Positions 1-11,230 of a stretch of 36,840 bases of DNA are shown here, in pieces. The position numbers were made by a program, and so were the translations under genes. The notes beneath the pieces are model-generated. The model saw only the letters and a list, made by a program, of their open reading frames with translations. It was not told the DNA's origin and did no database searches. The number at the start of each line of letters is the position of its first letter. Positions within the stretch are counted from its first letter, which is position 1. The DNA comes from Thiocapsa sp. KS1 (GTDB lineage: Bacteria > Pseudomonadota > Gammaproteobacteria > Chromatiales > Chromatiaceae), in the NCBI RefSeq assembly GCF_001499735.1, contig NZ_LN848257.1, positions 707,894 to 744,733 of the forward strand, written 5' to 3'.

Positions 1-404
1 CCGCAAAGGCTGCGGGTGCAAAGCGTGCGGTGACCTTGCCGGTCAGCGTCCCCTCGCATTGCGCACTGATGCGTCCCGCCGCGGATCGGCTCGCCGAGCG
101 GTTGGCGGCGATAGAGATCCGGGTTCCGGAGGTTCCGGTCCTGCACAATGCCAGTGTGGAAAGCGCCCCCGACAGCGCCGCGCTGCGCGACCTGCTGGTC
201 CGACAGCTCTATCGTCCGGTGCGCTGGGTGGAGACGGTTCAGGCCGTCGCGGCGCAGGGGATCCGCAGCGCAATCGAATGCGGGCCGGGCAAGGTGCTGG
301 TCGGTCTCAATAAACGAATCGACGACAATTTGACGACGCTGCCGGTCTTCGACCCGAAGTCACTCGACGCAGCACTGGAGGCGATAGGCAATGCTGAAGG
401 GTGA
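1..404 (+). CDS. fabD: Malonyl-CoA:ACP transacylase, C-terminal part (5' end outside window)
   Basis: FabD moves the malonyl group from CoA to acyl carrier protein, the entry step of type II fatty-acid synthesis in the cytoplasm. Only the last ~133 residues are present; the first complete codon is at position 3 and the frame stays open to the window edge. The segment holds the VPSHCALM motif carrying the active-site histidine that pairs with the catalytic serine (outside the window), and the ECGPGKVL motif near the C-terminus. It overlaps the fabG start by 14 bp, and the downstream order fabG-acpP-fabF matches the standard proteobacterial fab cluster. The identification is secure; the true start cannot be seen. 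Confidence 0.95.
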   Translation, partial: AKAAGAKRAVTLPVSVPSHCALMRPAADRLAERLAAIEIRVPEVPVLHNASVESAPDSAALRDLLVRQLYRPVRWVETVQAVAAQGIRSAIECGPGKVLVGLNKRIDDNLTTLPVFDPKSLDAALEAIGNAEG

Positions 405-1131
405 AATCGCGCTCGTGACGGGCGCATCACGCGGGATCGGTCGATCGATCGCCATGGCGCTGGCCGAGCAGGGTGCTGCCGTGGCCGGCACGGCGACGAC
501 CGAGGGCGGTGCGCGCGCGATCGAGCAGGCGCTGCTCGACGCCGGTCACCAGGGCATCGGGGTTGTGCTCGACGTCTCCGATGGTGCCTCGGTCGAGGCC
601 GCCATCGCGCAGATTACCGAGCGGCTCGGCGCACCCGGAATCCTCGTGAACAATGCCGGAATAACCCGCGACAACCTTCTGATGCGAATGAAGGACGAGG
701 AGTGGGATTCGGTCATCGAGACCAACCTCGGCTCCCTGTATCGCGTCTCCAAGGCCTGCCTGCGCCCCATGACGAAGGCGCGCAAAGGCCGGATCATCAA
801 TATCGCCTCCGTCGTCGGCGCCATGGGCAATGCCGGCCAGACCAACTATGCCGCCGCCAAGGCAGGCATGATGGGTTTCACCAAGGCGTTGGCCCGCGAG
901 GTCGGATCCCGCTCGATCACGGTCAACTGTGTCGCCCCGGGCTTCATCGACACGGATATGACACGTGCGTTGCCCGATGCGCAGCGCCAGGCATTGATCG
1001 GAAGCATTCCATTGGGCCGGCTCGGACAGCCCGAAGAGATCGCCGGCGCCGTGGTGTTTTTGGCCTCCCCTGCCGCGGGCTACATCACCGGCGAGACGCT
1101 CCATGTGAACGGCGGCATGCACATGGCATAG
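391..1131 (+). CDS. fabG: 3-oxoacyl-[ACP] reductase FabG
   Basis: NADPH-dependent reduction of 3-oxoacyl-ACP to 3-hydroxyacyl-ACP, the first reductive step of each elongation cycle. The 246-residue length is typical of the family. A Rossmann dinucleotide-binding motif TGASRGIG lies near residues 10-17, NNAG at about residues 87-90, and the short-chain dehydrogenase triad appears as Ser140, Tyr153 and Lys157 (YAAAK). The C-terminus GGMHMA is also typical of FabG. The ATG at 391 overlaps the end of fabD, which suggests translational coupling. A 154-bp gap separates it from acpP, so acpP may also have its own promoter. Confidence 0.97.
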   Translation: MLKGEIALVTGASRGIGRSIAMALAEQGAAVAGTATTEGGARAIEQALLDAGHQGIGVVLDVSDGASVEAAIAQITERLGAPGILVNNAGITRDNLLMRMKDEEWDSVIETNLGSLYRVSKACLRPMTKARKGRIINIASVVGAMGNAGQTNYAAAKAGMMGFTKALAREVGSRSITVNCVAPGFIDTDMTRALPDAQRQALIGSIPLGRLGQPEEIAGAVVFLASPAAGYITGETLHVNGGMHMA

Positions 1132-1148
1132 ATGCCGCTCCGATCGAT

Positions 1149-1162
1149 ATGATTAAGATCAA
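1149..1162. promoter_or_regulatory. FNR/CRP-like dyad in the fabG-acpP gap (weak call)
   Basis: ATGATTAAGATCAA matches 9 of 10 defined bases of the FNR/ANR consensus TTGAT-N4-ATCAA. It lies 124 bp upstream of the acpP start, just after the fabG stop, in a locally AT-rich stretch. Fatty-acid genes are not usual FNR targets, so this could be chance. Confidence 0.25.
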
Positions 1163-1270
1163 GTAAATCAAATCCTTGTGCTTTTTAACCGACAGTTGAT
1201 GCGGCTTTCATCGGCCGTCGATTGTCACTAGAATACCGCCTGGTCCAGCGAGGACCACCTTTTTTCATCC

Positions 1271-1276
1271 GGAGGA
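1271..1276 (+). promoter_or_regulatory. Strong Shine-Dalgarno of acpP
   Basis: GGAGGA, 9 bases before the acpP ATG at 1286, is close to a full anti-16S match. It is one of the strongest ribosome sites in the window, in line with the very high expression of acyl carrier protein. It fixes the start of acpP. Confidence 0.8.
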
Positions 1277-1285
1277 ATCAGTCCC

Positions 1286-1522
1286 ATGAGCAGCGTTGAA
1301 GATCGAGTCCGCAAAATCGTTGTCGAGCAGCTTGGCGTCAAGGAAGAGGAAGTGACCTCGGAGGCGTCTTTCGTCGACGATCTGGGCGCGGACTCACTCG
1401 ATACGGTTGAGTTGGTCATGGCCCTCGAAGAAGAATTCGAAACCGAGATCCCGGACGAGGACGCGGAGAAGATCACCACGGTCCAGCAGGCGATCAACTA
1501 CATCAACGAGCACCAAGCCTAG
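1286..1522 (+). CDS. acpP: Acyl carrier protein
   Basis: Small acidic carrier that holds growing acyl chains on a 4'-phosphopantetheine arm during fatty-acid synthesis, and also serves lipid A and phospholipid acyltransferases. The 78-residue length is standard. The attachment serine is Ser37 in the motif [13 protein letters not shown], and helix III is rich in Glu and Asp as expected. A strong GGAGGA ribosome site precedes the ATG. It sits between fabG and fabF, its normal place. Nothing unusual is seen. Confidence 0.98.
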   Translation: MSSVEDRVRKIVVEQLGVKEEEVTSEASFVDDLGADSLDTVELVMALEEEFETEIPDEDAEKITTVQQAINYINEHQA

Positions 1523-1637
1523 GCAGGTGTCCGGCACCCGGGTCGGGTGCTCCGAGGCTCGAAGGCCGTCGGCCGCAGCTGGATGCCGGCGCGGCGGCGA
1601 GCGTCGAATATCGCGATTCGAACGAAAGGGGTAGGCA

Positions 1638-2876
1638 ATGTCAGGCAGAAGGGTAGTGGTCACCGGTTTGGGCCTCGTGGCGCCGGTCGGTTTGGACGTC
1701 AAGTCCTCCTGGGACAACATCCTCGCCGGCAAAAGCGGGATCAAACCCATCACCCATTTCGATATCGAGCCGTTCAGCACCCGCTTCGGCGGTCCGATCT
1801 ATGGCTTTGAGATCGGCGATTACATCTCCGAAAAAGAAGCCAAAAAGATGGATAAGTTTATCCATTACGGCATGGCGGCGGGCTGTCAGGCCATCGCCGA
1901 TGCCGGGCTGGAGATCGACGATTCCAACCGACGTCGGATCGGCGTCGCGATCGGATCCGGGATCGGCGGCATCACGGGCATCGAGAACAACTACGAGGCC
2001 TACCGCTCCAAGGGCCCGCGTCGGATCTCGCCTTTCTTCGTGCCGGCCAATATCATCAACATGGTCGCCGGAAACCTTTCGATCAAGTTCGGGCTCAAGG
2101 GGCCGAACTATTCCATCGTCTCCGCGTGCAGCACCGCGACCCACAACATCGGCGAGGCGGCGATCATGATCCGCCACGGCTATGTGGACGTCATGATCGC
2201 GGGCGGTGCCGAGATGGCGACCTCGCCGGTCGGGCTCGGCGGATTCGCCGCGGCCCGTGCGCTCTCGACCCGCAACGATGCACCCCAGGCGGCGAGTCGT
2301 CCGTTCGATCGCGATCGCGACGGATTTGTCCTCAGCGACGGGGCCGGGGTCGTGGTTCTCGAGGAGTACGAGCGCGCCAAGGCGCGCGGTGCCCATATCT
2401 ATGCCGAGCTGGTCGGCGTCGGAATGAACTCCGATGCCTACCACATGACCGCCCCCTCCGAGAACGGCGAAGGCGCTTGCGACTGCATGCTGCTCGCCCT
2501 CGCGGATGCCGGTCTCAACACCGACCAGGTGCAGTACATCAACGCGCACGGCACCTCGACGCCAGCCGGGGATGTAGCCGAGACCATGGCCATCAAGCGC
2601 GCGTTCGGCGAACGTGCCTACGATATCCCGGTCAGCTCGACCAAGTCCATGACCGGGCATATGTTGGGCGCTGCCGGTGGCGCGGAGGCCATCTTCACCA
2701 TCCTCGCGCTTCGTGATCAAACCGCACCTCCAACCATCAACTACGAGACGCCGGATCCCGACTGCGATCTGGACTATGTGCCCAATACCGCCCGCGAGAT
2801 GCGAATCGATGTCGCACTGACCAACTCCTTTGGTTTCGGCGGCACCAACGGCACCCTGGCGTTCCGTCGGGCCTAG
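1638..2876 (+). CDS. fabF: 3-oxoacyl-[ACP] synthase II (FabF)
   Basis: Condensing enzyme that extends acyl-ACP with malonyl-ACP, including the palmitoleoyl to vaccenoyl step that sets unsaturated fatty-acid content. The 412 residues match the family length. The thiolase-fold Cys-His-His triad is visible: nucleophile near Cys164 ([14 protein letters not shown]), a histidine near residue 304 ([11 protein letters not shown]) and one near residue 341 ([12 protein letters not shown]), followed by the glycine-rich C-terminal NSFGFGGTN. The start follows GGGGTAGGCA. It lies 115 bp after acpP and 17 bp before pabC. Confidence 0.97.
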   Translation: MSGRRVVVTGLGLVAPVGLDVKSSWDNILAGKSGIKPITHFDIEPFSTRFGGPIYGFEIGDYISEKEAKKMDKFIHYGMAAGCQAIADAGLEIDDSNRRRIGVAIGSGIGGITGIENNYEAYRSKGPRRISPFFVPANIINMVAGNLSIKFGLKGPNYSIVSACSTATHNIGEAAIMIRHGYVDVMIAGGAEMATSPVGLGGFAAARALSTRNDAPQAASRPFDRDRDGFVLSDGAGVVVLEEYERAKARGAHIYAELVGVGMNSDAYHMTAPSENGEGACDCMLLALADAGLNTDQVQYINAHGTSTPAGDVAETMAIKRAFGERAYDIPVSSTKSMTGHMLGAAGGAEAIFTILALRDQTAPPTINYETPDPDCDLDYVPNTAREMRIDVALTNSFGFGGTNGTLAFRRA

Positions 2877-2893
2877 GTCGAGCACGCCATCGC

Positions 2894-3786
2894 TTGGCCG
2901 ATCGGCCGCCGTCGTTTCGGACATCCGGTCCGCCGGATCTCGGAGGCGTTTCGGCGGGCGATCCCTGCCGCGTCTTAGTGGATGGTTGCGATCTGGACCG
3001 CATCCCCGTTGCGGATCGCGGTCTCCACTACGGCGACGGCCTTTTCGAGACCATTCCGATCCGAGACGGCATGCCCTGTCTCTGGGATCGGCATATGGCG
3101 CGTCTTGCGCTCGGTGCGGGGCGGCTCGGATTCGTTCTGCCGTCGCTCGGGATTCTGCGTGATGAGGCTGCTCGGAGCAGCGCGGAGCTGGGCTGCGGGA
3201 TCCTGAAGCTGATCGTGACGCGTGGCGTAGGCGGTCGCGGCTACCGTCTTCCCGCGTCGGTGCACCCGCGGCGCATTCTGCTGTCGTATGCCGCGTCCCC
3301 GATCCCCGATCCGCTCGTGAACGGCGGTGTTGCAATCCGCTATTGCGAAACCCCTGCATCCGTGAACCCGCGTCTAGCCGGAATCAAGCATCTCAATCGC
3401 TTGGACTCTGTTCTTGCGCGAGCCGAGTGGGATGATGCGCAGATCGCCGAGGGCTTGATGTGCGACGAGGACGGTTCAGTCGTCGGCGGTACTATGACGA
3501 ATCTCTTCGTCTGGGACGGCGTCGCACTTGTTACGCCATCGGTGGAGCGCTGCGGCATCGCCGGGACGGTACGTGCGGTCGCAATCGAGACCGCAGCCCG
3601 CGCCGGCATCGCCTGCCCGGTGCGACCCGTCACGCGAGAGGAGATCGATCGTGCCGCGGGGCTTTTTTTGACGAATGCGCGGATCGGTGTCTGGCCGGTC
3701 GCCCGGCTCGGTGATCGGCTGTACGATGCCGATCGTTTGCCGCTCGATCTCTTGACCAGGGTTCGACAGACGGCTCATACACCCCG

Positions 3787-3802
<16 letters not shown>
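2894..3802 (+). CDS. pabC: 4-amino-4-deoxychorismate lyase
   Basis: PLP-dependent lyase that turns 4-amino-4-deoxychorismate into p-aminobenzoate plus pyruvate in folate synthesis. It belongs to fold-type IV, related to branched-chain aminotransferases. Visible features are the N-terminal DRGLHYGDGLFETI motif and the Schiff-base lysine, about Lys165, in GIKHLNRLD, with GGTMTNLF downstream. The TTG at 2894 gives 302 residues. A GTG at 2978 would give about 274 residues, nearer the usual 270-290, and begins just before the conserved DG, so the start is uncertain. Position between fabF and mltG is the standard gammaproteobacterial order. Confidence 0.92.
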
Positions 3803-6511
<2,709 letters not shown>

Positions 6512-6514
6512 CCG

Positions 6515-6886
6515 ATGACGACACCTGGCTCATCCACCGGCTCACTCGCGGGACAGCAGCGAATCCTCAGCTTCGCGATCAAGGACAAGAGTGCGCTCTA
6601 TGCCTCCTTCATGCCCTTCATCAAGAACGGAGGGCTCTTCATCCCGACCACCAAGCGCTACCAGCTCGGCGACGAGATCTTTCTTCTGCTGCAATTGATG
6701 GACGAGACCGACCGCATCCCGGTGGCGGGCAAGGTGGTCTGGGTCACGCCGCCGGGTGCCGAGGGGAGTCGCGCGATCGGGGTCGGTGTCCAGTTCAGCG
6801 ATCAAGACAAGGGCATGGCGCGTCGCAAGATCGAGGAATATCTCATCGGCGCCCTCAACTCCGACCGTCCGACCCACACCATGTAG
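6515..6886 (+). CDS. pilZ: Type IV pilus assembly protein PilZ
   Basis: PilZ-domain protein of the type founded by Pseudomonas aeruginosa PilZ, needed for type IV pilus biogenesis. There it acts with PilB and FimX rather than by binding c-di-GMP itself. The 123 residues contain KDKSALYA, KNGGLFIPT, GDEIFLLLQL, VAGKVVWVTPPGA and GVGVQF, and end in PTHTM, all close to the founding protein as I recall it. The RxxxR and D/NxSxxG c-di-GMP ligands of canonical PilZ domains are not seen. It starts 3 bp after holB and is followed by tatD, the conserved operon position. It suggests that pilus genes exist elsewhere in this genome. Confidence 0.92.
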   Translation: MTTPGSSTGSLAGQQRILSFAIKDKSALYASFMPFIKNGGLFIPTTKRYQLGDEIFLLLQLMDETDRIPVAGKVVWVTPPGAEGSRAIGVGVQFSDQDKGMARRKIEEYLIGALNSDRPTHTM

Positions 6887-6894
6887 GAGAGGGG

Positions 6895-7704
6895 ATGCTC
6901 GTCGATTCGCACTGTCACCTCGATCGGGTGGATCTTCGCCGATACGAGGGCGATTTCACCAAGCTGATGCAGGCAACCGCCGATGCAGGCGTGACCCGGA
7001 TGCTCTGCGTCTCGATCGATCTGGAGCACTATCCGGAGATGCGGCGCTTGGTGGACCCCTTTGCGCAGATTGCCGTGTCGGTCGGCGTGCATCCGAACCA
7101 TGCGGAGGGCTGCGAGCCGACGCCGGAGCAGCTCGTCGCGCTGGCGTCGGATCCCCGCAATGTCGCCATCGGCGAGACCGGACTGGACTATTTCCATCGC
7201 GACCTCGACCCTGCCCGGCAACACGCACGTTTCCGCGTTCACATTGCCGCGGCACGCGAGTGCGGCAAGCCTTTGATTGTTCATACACGCGATGCGCGCG
7301 AAGACACGATCGCCATCTTGCGGGAGGAGGGTGCCGATGCGGTGGGCGGGGTGCTGCACTGCTTCACCGAGAATTGGGAGATGGCGAAGGCCGGCCTGGA
7401 TCTGGGCTTTTATATCTCCTTCTCCGGCATCGTCACCTTCAAAAGCGCCGAGGACCTGCGCGAGGTCGCCCGCCGCGTCCCGCTCGATCGCCTTCTGATC
7501 GAGACCGACTCGCCCTACCTCGCTCCCGTGCCGCATCGAGGCAAACCCAACGAGCCCAAGCTGGTCACTCATGTCGCGAGTTGTATCGCCGCGCTGCGCG
7601 GGATGGACTCGGCGCAGATCGCCGCGGCGACATCCGAGAACTATTTTCGTCTGTTCGGCACGGCGGCGACCGACGCTGCGCAGCCCAACCGCACCCTCGT
7701 CTAG
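6895..7704 (+). CDS. tatD: TatD-family metal-dependent hydrolase (YcfH-like)
   Basis: Amidohydrolase-fold protein of the TatD/YcfH group, thought to be a metal-dependent DNase or deacylase; the natural substrate is unsettled. The ATG at 6895, 8 bp after pilZ and preceded by GGAGAGGGG, gives 269 residues. Metal ligands are visible: SHCHLD (His6, His8), GETGLDYF (Glu), LIVHTRDA (His), a further His in GGVLHCFTEN, and ETDSPYLAP (Asp). The C-terminal LFG motif is also present. It closes the fab-to-tatD cluster and is followed by a convergent gene. YcfH is the paralogue usually found at this locus. Confidence 0.92.
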   Translation: MLVDSHCHLDRVDLRRYEGDFTKLMQATADAGVTRMLCVSIDLEHYPEMRRLVDPFAQIAVSVGVHPNHAEGCEPTPEQLVALASDPRNVAIGETGLDYFHRDLDPARQHARFRVHIAAARECGKPLIVHTRDAREDTIAILREEGADAVGGVLHCFTENWEMAKAGLDLGFYISFSGIVTFKSAEDLREVARRVPLDRLLIETDSPYLAPVPHRGKPNEPKLVTHVASCIAALRGMDSAQIAAATSENYFRLFGTAATDAAQPNRTLV

Positions 7705-7755
7705 GCCGCGTCAGGTCTGCGCGGTATGACGTTGTTCGTGAACAAATGACGTCAT

Positions 7756-7777
7756 GCGCGCCGGCACTCCGGCGCGC
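7756..7777. terminator. Hairpin between convergent tatD and the polyphosphate enzyme
   Basis: GCGCGCCGG and CCGGCGCGC form a perfect 9-bp stem with a 4-base loop in the gap between two genes that run towards each other. No T-run follows on either side, so it could be a bidirectional pause or mRNA end-protection hairpin rather than a classical intrinsic terminator. A second small dyad, TTGTTC-GT-GAACAA, and the palindrome ATGACGTCAT lie just before it. Confidence 0.45.
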
Positions 7778-7819
7778 CGACACATCTCGGGTGACGTTTC
7801 GCCGACAGGATACGGAGGA

Positions 7820-9397
7820 TCAGGGCTCCGGCTTGCCGTTCGATCCCTTCTTCATCTGCTCGGGTCGCTTGTCCCCGCAGGGTAGATAACCGGCCGTGGG
7901 CTCGGGATCACGCGTGAGTGCGTCTCTCACGGTGTCGCAGATCGTTTTCAGAACCTTGACCCGCGCATAGGGCTTATCGTTGCCCTCGACCAGCGTCCAG
8001 GCCGCGTGCTTGGTGCTCGTGCGCACCACCATCTCGTTGATGGCATCCTTGTATTGAGGCCATTTCTCGCGGTTGCGCCAGTCTTCGTCCGTGATCTTGT
8101 AGCGCTTGTAAGGAACACTCTCGCGATCCTTGAAACGTTTGAGCTGCTCGTCCTGGCTGATGTGGATCCAGAACTTGAGCAGGATCACGCCGCTGTCGAC
8201 CAACTGCTCCTCGAACCGATTGATCTCCGAATAGGCGCGTTGCCACTCCGCGTTGCCCGCGAAGCCTTCGACCCGCTCGACCAGGACTCGCCCGTACCAG
8301 GACCGGTCGTAGAGCGTGATATAGCCCGCCCGCGGGACATGACGCCAGAAGCGCCAGAGATAGTGGTGCGACTTCTCCTCGTCGGTCGGCGCGGCAACCG
8401 GGATGGCGCGATAGAGTCGCGCATCGATGGCGGTCGTGATCCGGCGGATCGCGCCGCCCTTGCCGCCGGCATCGACACCCTCGAAGACCAGAACGGTCGA
8501 GCGCTTCTGATTGTATGCACTCCAGGCCAGCTCGTTGATCTCGGTCTGCAGCCGCTTCATTTCCGCCTTGTAGGTGTCCCTGTCCAAGGCAAGCGAAAGA
8601 TCCAGCTGATCGAGGAGCGTGATCTGGGCTCGTGCGCCGCTCGGCAGCTCGGGACTGCCGCCGCTGCTCTTCGGCTCTTCAGGCGGGGTCTCGCGCAGAC
8701 GCGAGCGAATGGCGTGCAGAAGGGTCTTACCGACGGTGAGATCGCGATAGCGCCTGTCCTCGGCTTCCACCAGATACCAGGGGCAGACACCCCGGTCGGT
8801 GTGGCGGATGACGCGCTCGGCAACCTGCTCGAACGCCGCATACTGCTCCGAGAATTTAGTCTTGTCCGGGAGCATCTTCCAGCGGCTCTTGTCGTCGCGC
8901 GAGAGCTCTTTGAGGCGTGCCTTTTGGTCCTCTTCGGACATGTGGAACCAGAATTTCAGGATGAGTGCGCCGTCCTGGATCAGCATGCGCTCGAAGTCGA
9001 CGATGCGGTTGAGCTCCCCGTCGAGCTCCGCGTCGCTGCAATGACCCTGGAAACGATGCTCGATCGGGGTCTGATACCAGCCGCCGAAGAGGATCGAGAT
9101 CTCCCCGCGAGGCGGCATCGAACGCCAAAACCGCCAGTAGCGCGGACGTGCGCGCTCCTCGTCGGTCTCGTCCCAGAAGGCGAAGGTCTGAACGCCTCGG
9201 GTGTCCAACCATTCGTTCAGTCGGTTGACCACCTCGCCTTTGCCCGCGGCCTCGACCCCGGAGATAAGGACGACCACCGGAATATCGGAGTCCTTCAGAT
9301 CGCGTTGCGCCGAGAGCAGCTCGGTGCGCAGCTCCTCCTGTTGCTCTTTGAAGTCGTCCTTGCTGACCGATCGCCCCACCTTTGTCGATTCGAACAT
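7820..9397 (-). CDS. pap: Polyphosphate:AMP phosphotransferase (tandem PPK2, class II)
   Basis: Transfers phosphate from inorganic polyphosphate to AMP, making ADP. This tandem-domain PPK2 layout (about 500 residues) is typical of the AMP-phosphorylating class; exact substrate preference is inferred. Two PPK2 P-loop domains are present: domain 1 with Walker A GVEAAGKG at residues 47-54 and FGGWYQTPIEHR, and domain 2 with GVDAGGKGG around residues 307-315, then DRSWYGRVLVERVEG. Both Walker lysines are kept (Lys53, Lys313). GAGGATATGACGC before the ATG gives a ribosome site. It stands alone and divergent from the NfeD-like gene. Confidence 0.92.
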   Translation of the reverse strand: MFESTKVGRSVSKDDFKEQQEELRTELLSAQRDLKDSDIPVVVLISGVEAAGKGEVVNRLNEWLDTRGVQTFAFWDETDEERARPRYWRFWRSMPPRGEISILFGGWYQTPIEHRFQGHCSDAELDGELNRIVDFERMLIQDGALILKFWFHMSEEDQKARLKELSRDDKSRWKMLPDKTKFSEQYAAFEQVAERVIRHTDRGVCPWYLVEAEDRRYRDLTVGKTLLHAIRSRLRETPPEEPKSSGGSPELPSGARAQITLLDQLDLSLALDRDTYKAEMKRLQTEINELAWSAYNQKRSTVLVFEGVDAGGKGGAIRRITTAIDARLYRAIPVAAPTDEEKSHHYLWRFWRHVPRAGYITLYDRSWYGRVLVERVEGFAGNAEWQRAYSEINRFEEQLVDSGVILLKFWIHISQDEQLKRFKDRESVPYKRYKITDEDWRNREKWPQYKDAINEMVVRTSTKHAAWTLVEGNDKPYARVKVLKTICDTVRDALTRDPEPTAGYLPCGDKRPEQMKKGSNGKPEP

Positions 9398-9625
9398 GCG
9401 TCATATCCTCGTGATGCGCGATCCTCTTCCGCCTCCTGGCTACATCAAGCGCCAAGGGGGCCGACTTGAGGGGTATGGTCTTCGCATGGACGCGATCGAG
9501 CAAGCGCAATTAAACCGCGGAGAACCGGTGGTCGGGCCGTATCGGCGAATGCCATGCGACGGCTTGGGTGGTAGAGTTCGGGCTGATCCCGGTAACGGAT
9601 GGACTGATCGGCCGGAGCCCTGCCA

Positions 9626-10093
9626 ATGATCGATTGGACCTTTACCCCCGCGTCCCTGTGGACCCTGATCGGTGTTCTGCTGATCCTGTCCGAGCTCGCG
9701 CTGCCCGGTGTGATCGCGGTCTTTTTCGGTCTCGCCGCTCTGCTGATCGGATTGCTCCTATATCTCGATGTCCCGATCGATCCGCCCGCCCAGATCCTGC
9801 TTTTCGGTGTCCTGGGTGCCGCACTCCTGCTGTTGGCTCGCAACCGCCTCAAGCCCTGGTTCCGTGGTCAGGAGGATACGGGCGGTGGCGGCAGCGAAGT
9901 GCTGCCGCAAGGCACGCGAGCATTGGCGCAGACCGACTTTGCGCGCGGTGCCGGCGTCGTGTCTCTCAACGGGGTTCGCTGGAATGCCGAGTCGCCGGAT
10001 ATCATTCGGGCGGGCGATCCGGTCTGGCTCGTCGGGCGGCGAGGGCTTGTCCTGAAGGTCACTGCAACGCCTCCGAGCACGACCGAACGTTGA
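9626..10093 (+). CDS. NfeD-like membrane protein (short form)
   Basis: Short-form NfeD-family protein: two or three hydrophobic segments (about residues 10-75) followed by a soluble OB-fold-like domain with the conserved RVALxP-like region (QGTRALAQTDFARGAGVVSLNG) and a GDPVWLVG-RRGLVLKV end. Members sit beside SPFH/stomatin genes and are thought to act with them in membrane microdomains. That is the case here: the next gene is an SPFH protein, 151 bp downstream. The long N-terminal protease domain of 1510-N type NfeD is absent. The precise function is not known. Confidence 0.88.
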   Translation: MIDWTFTPASLWTLIGVLLILSELALPGVIAVFFGLAALLIGLLLYLDVPIDPPAQILLFGVLGAALLLLARNRLKPWFRGQEDTGGGGSEVLPQGTRALAQTDFARGAGVVSLNGVRWNAESPDIIRAGDPVWLVGRRGLVLKVTATPPSTTER

Positions 10094-10244
10094 GTCGATC
10101 CGCGTGGTCTCTCGGAATGGCGATCTGGTTCTTTTTGATCTGAACCGGGTCGACCGACCCCGTGTGCTGCCCGCGAGCGCTGGCTCCGGTGAACGATCAT
10201 TTTCCGCTCCTACACAGGACGCGCTCTAGAGGAGAGACTGCACG

Positions 10245-11201
10245 ATGGATGACATGTATCTCAGCATCAGTACCCTGATCTCGCTCGTTGCCGTGGCCGT
10301 GATCGTGATCGCGCTGGTCAAGACGGCGCAGATCGTTCCCCAGCGTTCGGCCTACATTATCGAGCGCTTGGGACGCTATTCGCGCACGCTAGATGCCGGA
10401 TTTCATATCCTGATTCCCTTCGTGGATCGGGTCGCCTACCGCCATACCCTGAAGGAAGAGGCGCTCGATGTCCCGAAACAGCAATGCATCACCAAGGACA
10501 ACATCGCCGTCAGCGTCGACGGCGTGATCTACCTCCAGGTCATCGACCCCCAGTCGGCAAGCTACGGCATCACGGACTATCGATTTGCCTCCATGAGTCT
10601 GGCGCAAACGACGCTGCGCTCGATCATCGGGCAGATCGATTTGGACAGGACCTTCGAGGAACGCGGCCGGCTCAACGAGGAGGTCGTAAAGGCGCTTGAC
10701 GAGGCCGCGCAGCCTTGGGGCGTCAAGGTCATGCGCTACGAGATTGCGGATATCGTCATGCCCGGCACCATTACCGACGCACTCGAGCAACAGATGCGTG
10801 CCGAGCGCGAACGTCGGGCGGTGGTGGCGCGCTCCGAGGGCGAGCGCCAAGAGAAGATCAATATCTCCGAGGGCCAGAAGATCCAGGTCATCAATCTCTC
10901 GGAGGCGGAGAAGCAGAAGCAGATCAACGAGGCGGAGGGCAAGGCGAGAGAAATTCAGATGCTCGCCGAGGCAACCGCGATCGGGATCGAGCGCATCGCC
11001 GCGGCCATCGAGAAGCCCGGCGGGAAGGATGCGGTGAGTCTGCGGATCGCCGAGCAGTACGTGCGCGAGTTCGGTCGCATCGCTCAATCCGGGACCACCC
11101 TGATCTTGCCCGCGGAGCTCGGCAACATCGGTGCGGCGGTGGCCGGGTTGGCCAAGACCCTGCAGAGCGTGGATAGAGCCGGGGCGGGGGATCGTCCTTG
11201 A
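10245..11201 (+). CDS. SPFH/Band 7 membrane protein, QmcA/paraslipin type
   Basis: Stomatin/prohibitin-like scaffold anchored by one N-terminal transmembrane segment (about residues 7-27, LISLVAVAVIVIALVKTAQ). The Band 7 domain follows (VPQRSAYIIERLGRYSRTLD; LKEEALDVPKQQCITKDN; TLRSIIGQIDLDRTFEERG). A long charged coiled coil at about residues 185-260 is rich in Glu, Lys and Gln (RAERERRAVVARSEGERQEK). It resembles E. coli QmcA and alphaproteobacterial slipins, which form oligomeric membrane assemblies and can interact with FtsH-type proteases. The ATG at 10245 follows AGGAGAG. It pairs with the NfeD-like gene. Confidence 0.92.
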   Translation: MDDMYLSISTLISLVAVAVIVIALVKTAQIVPQRSAYIIERLGRYSRTLDAGFHILIPFVDRVAYRHTLKEEALDVPKQQCITKDNIAVSVDGVIYLQVIDPQSASYGITDYRFASMSLAQTTLRSIIGQIDLDRTFEERGRLNEEVVKALDEAAQPWGVKVMRYEIADIVMPGTITDALEQQMRAERERRAVVARSEGERQEKINISEGQKIQVINLSEAEKQKQINEAEGKAREIQMLAEATAIGIERIAAAIEKPGGKDAVSLRIAEQYVREFGRIAQSGTTLILPAELGNIGAAVAGLAKTLQSVDRAGAGDRP

Positions 11202-11230
11202 GGCATCCCCGATCGACGTCGCAGTCAAGG

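Noticed and set aside
1641-3359. 572-codon minus-strand frame opposite fabF and pabC
   Set aside because: Both plus-strand genes have complete catalytic motifs here; the reverse frame has none.
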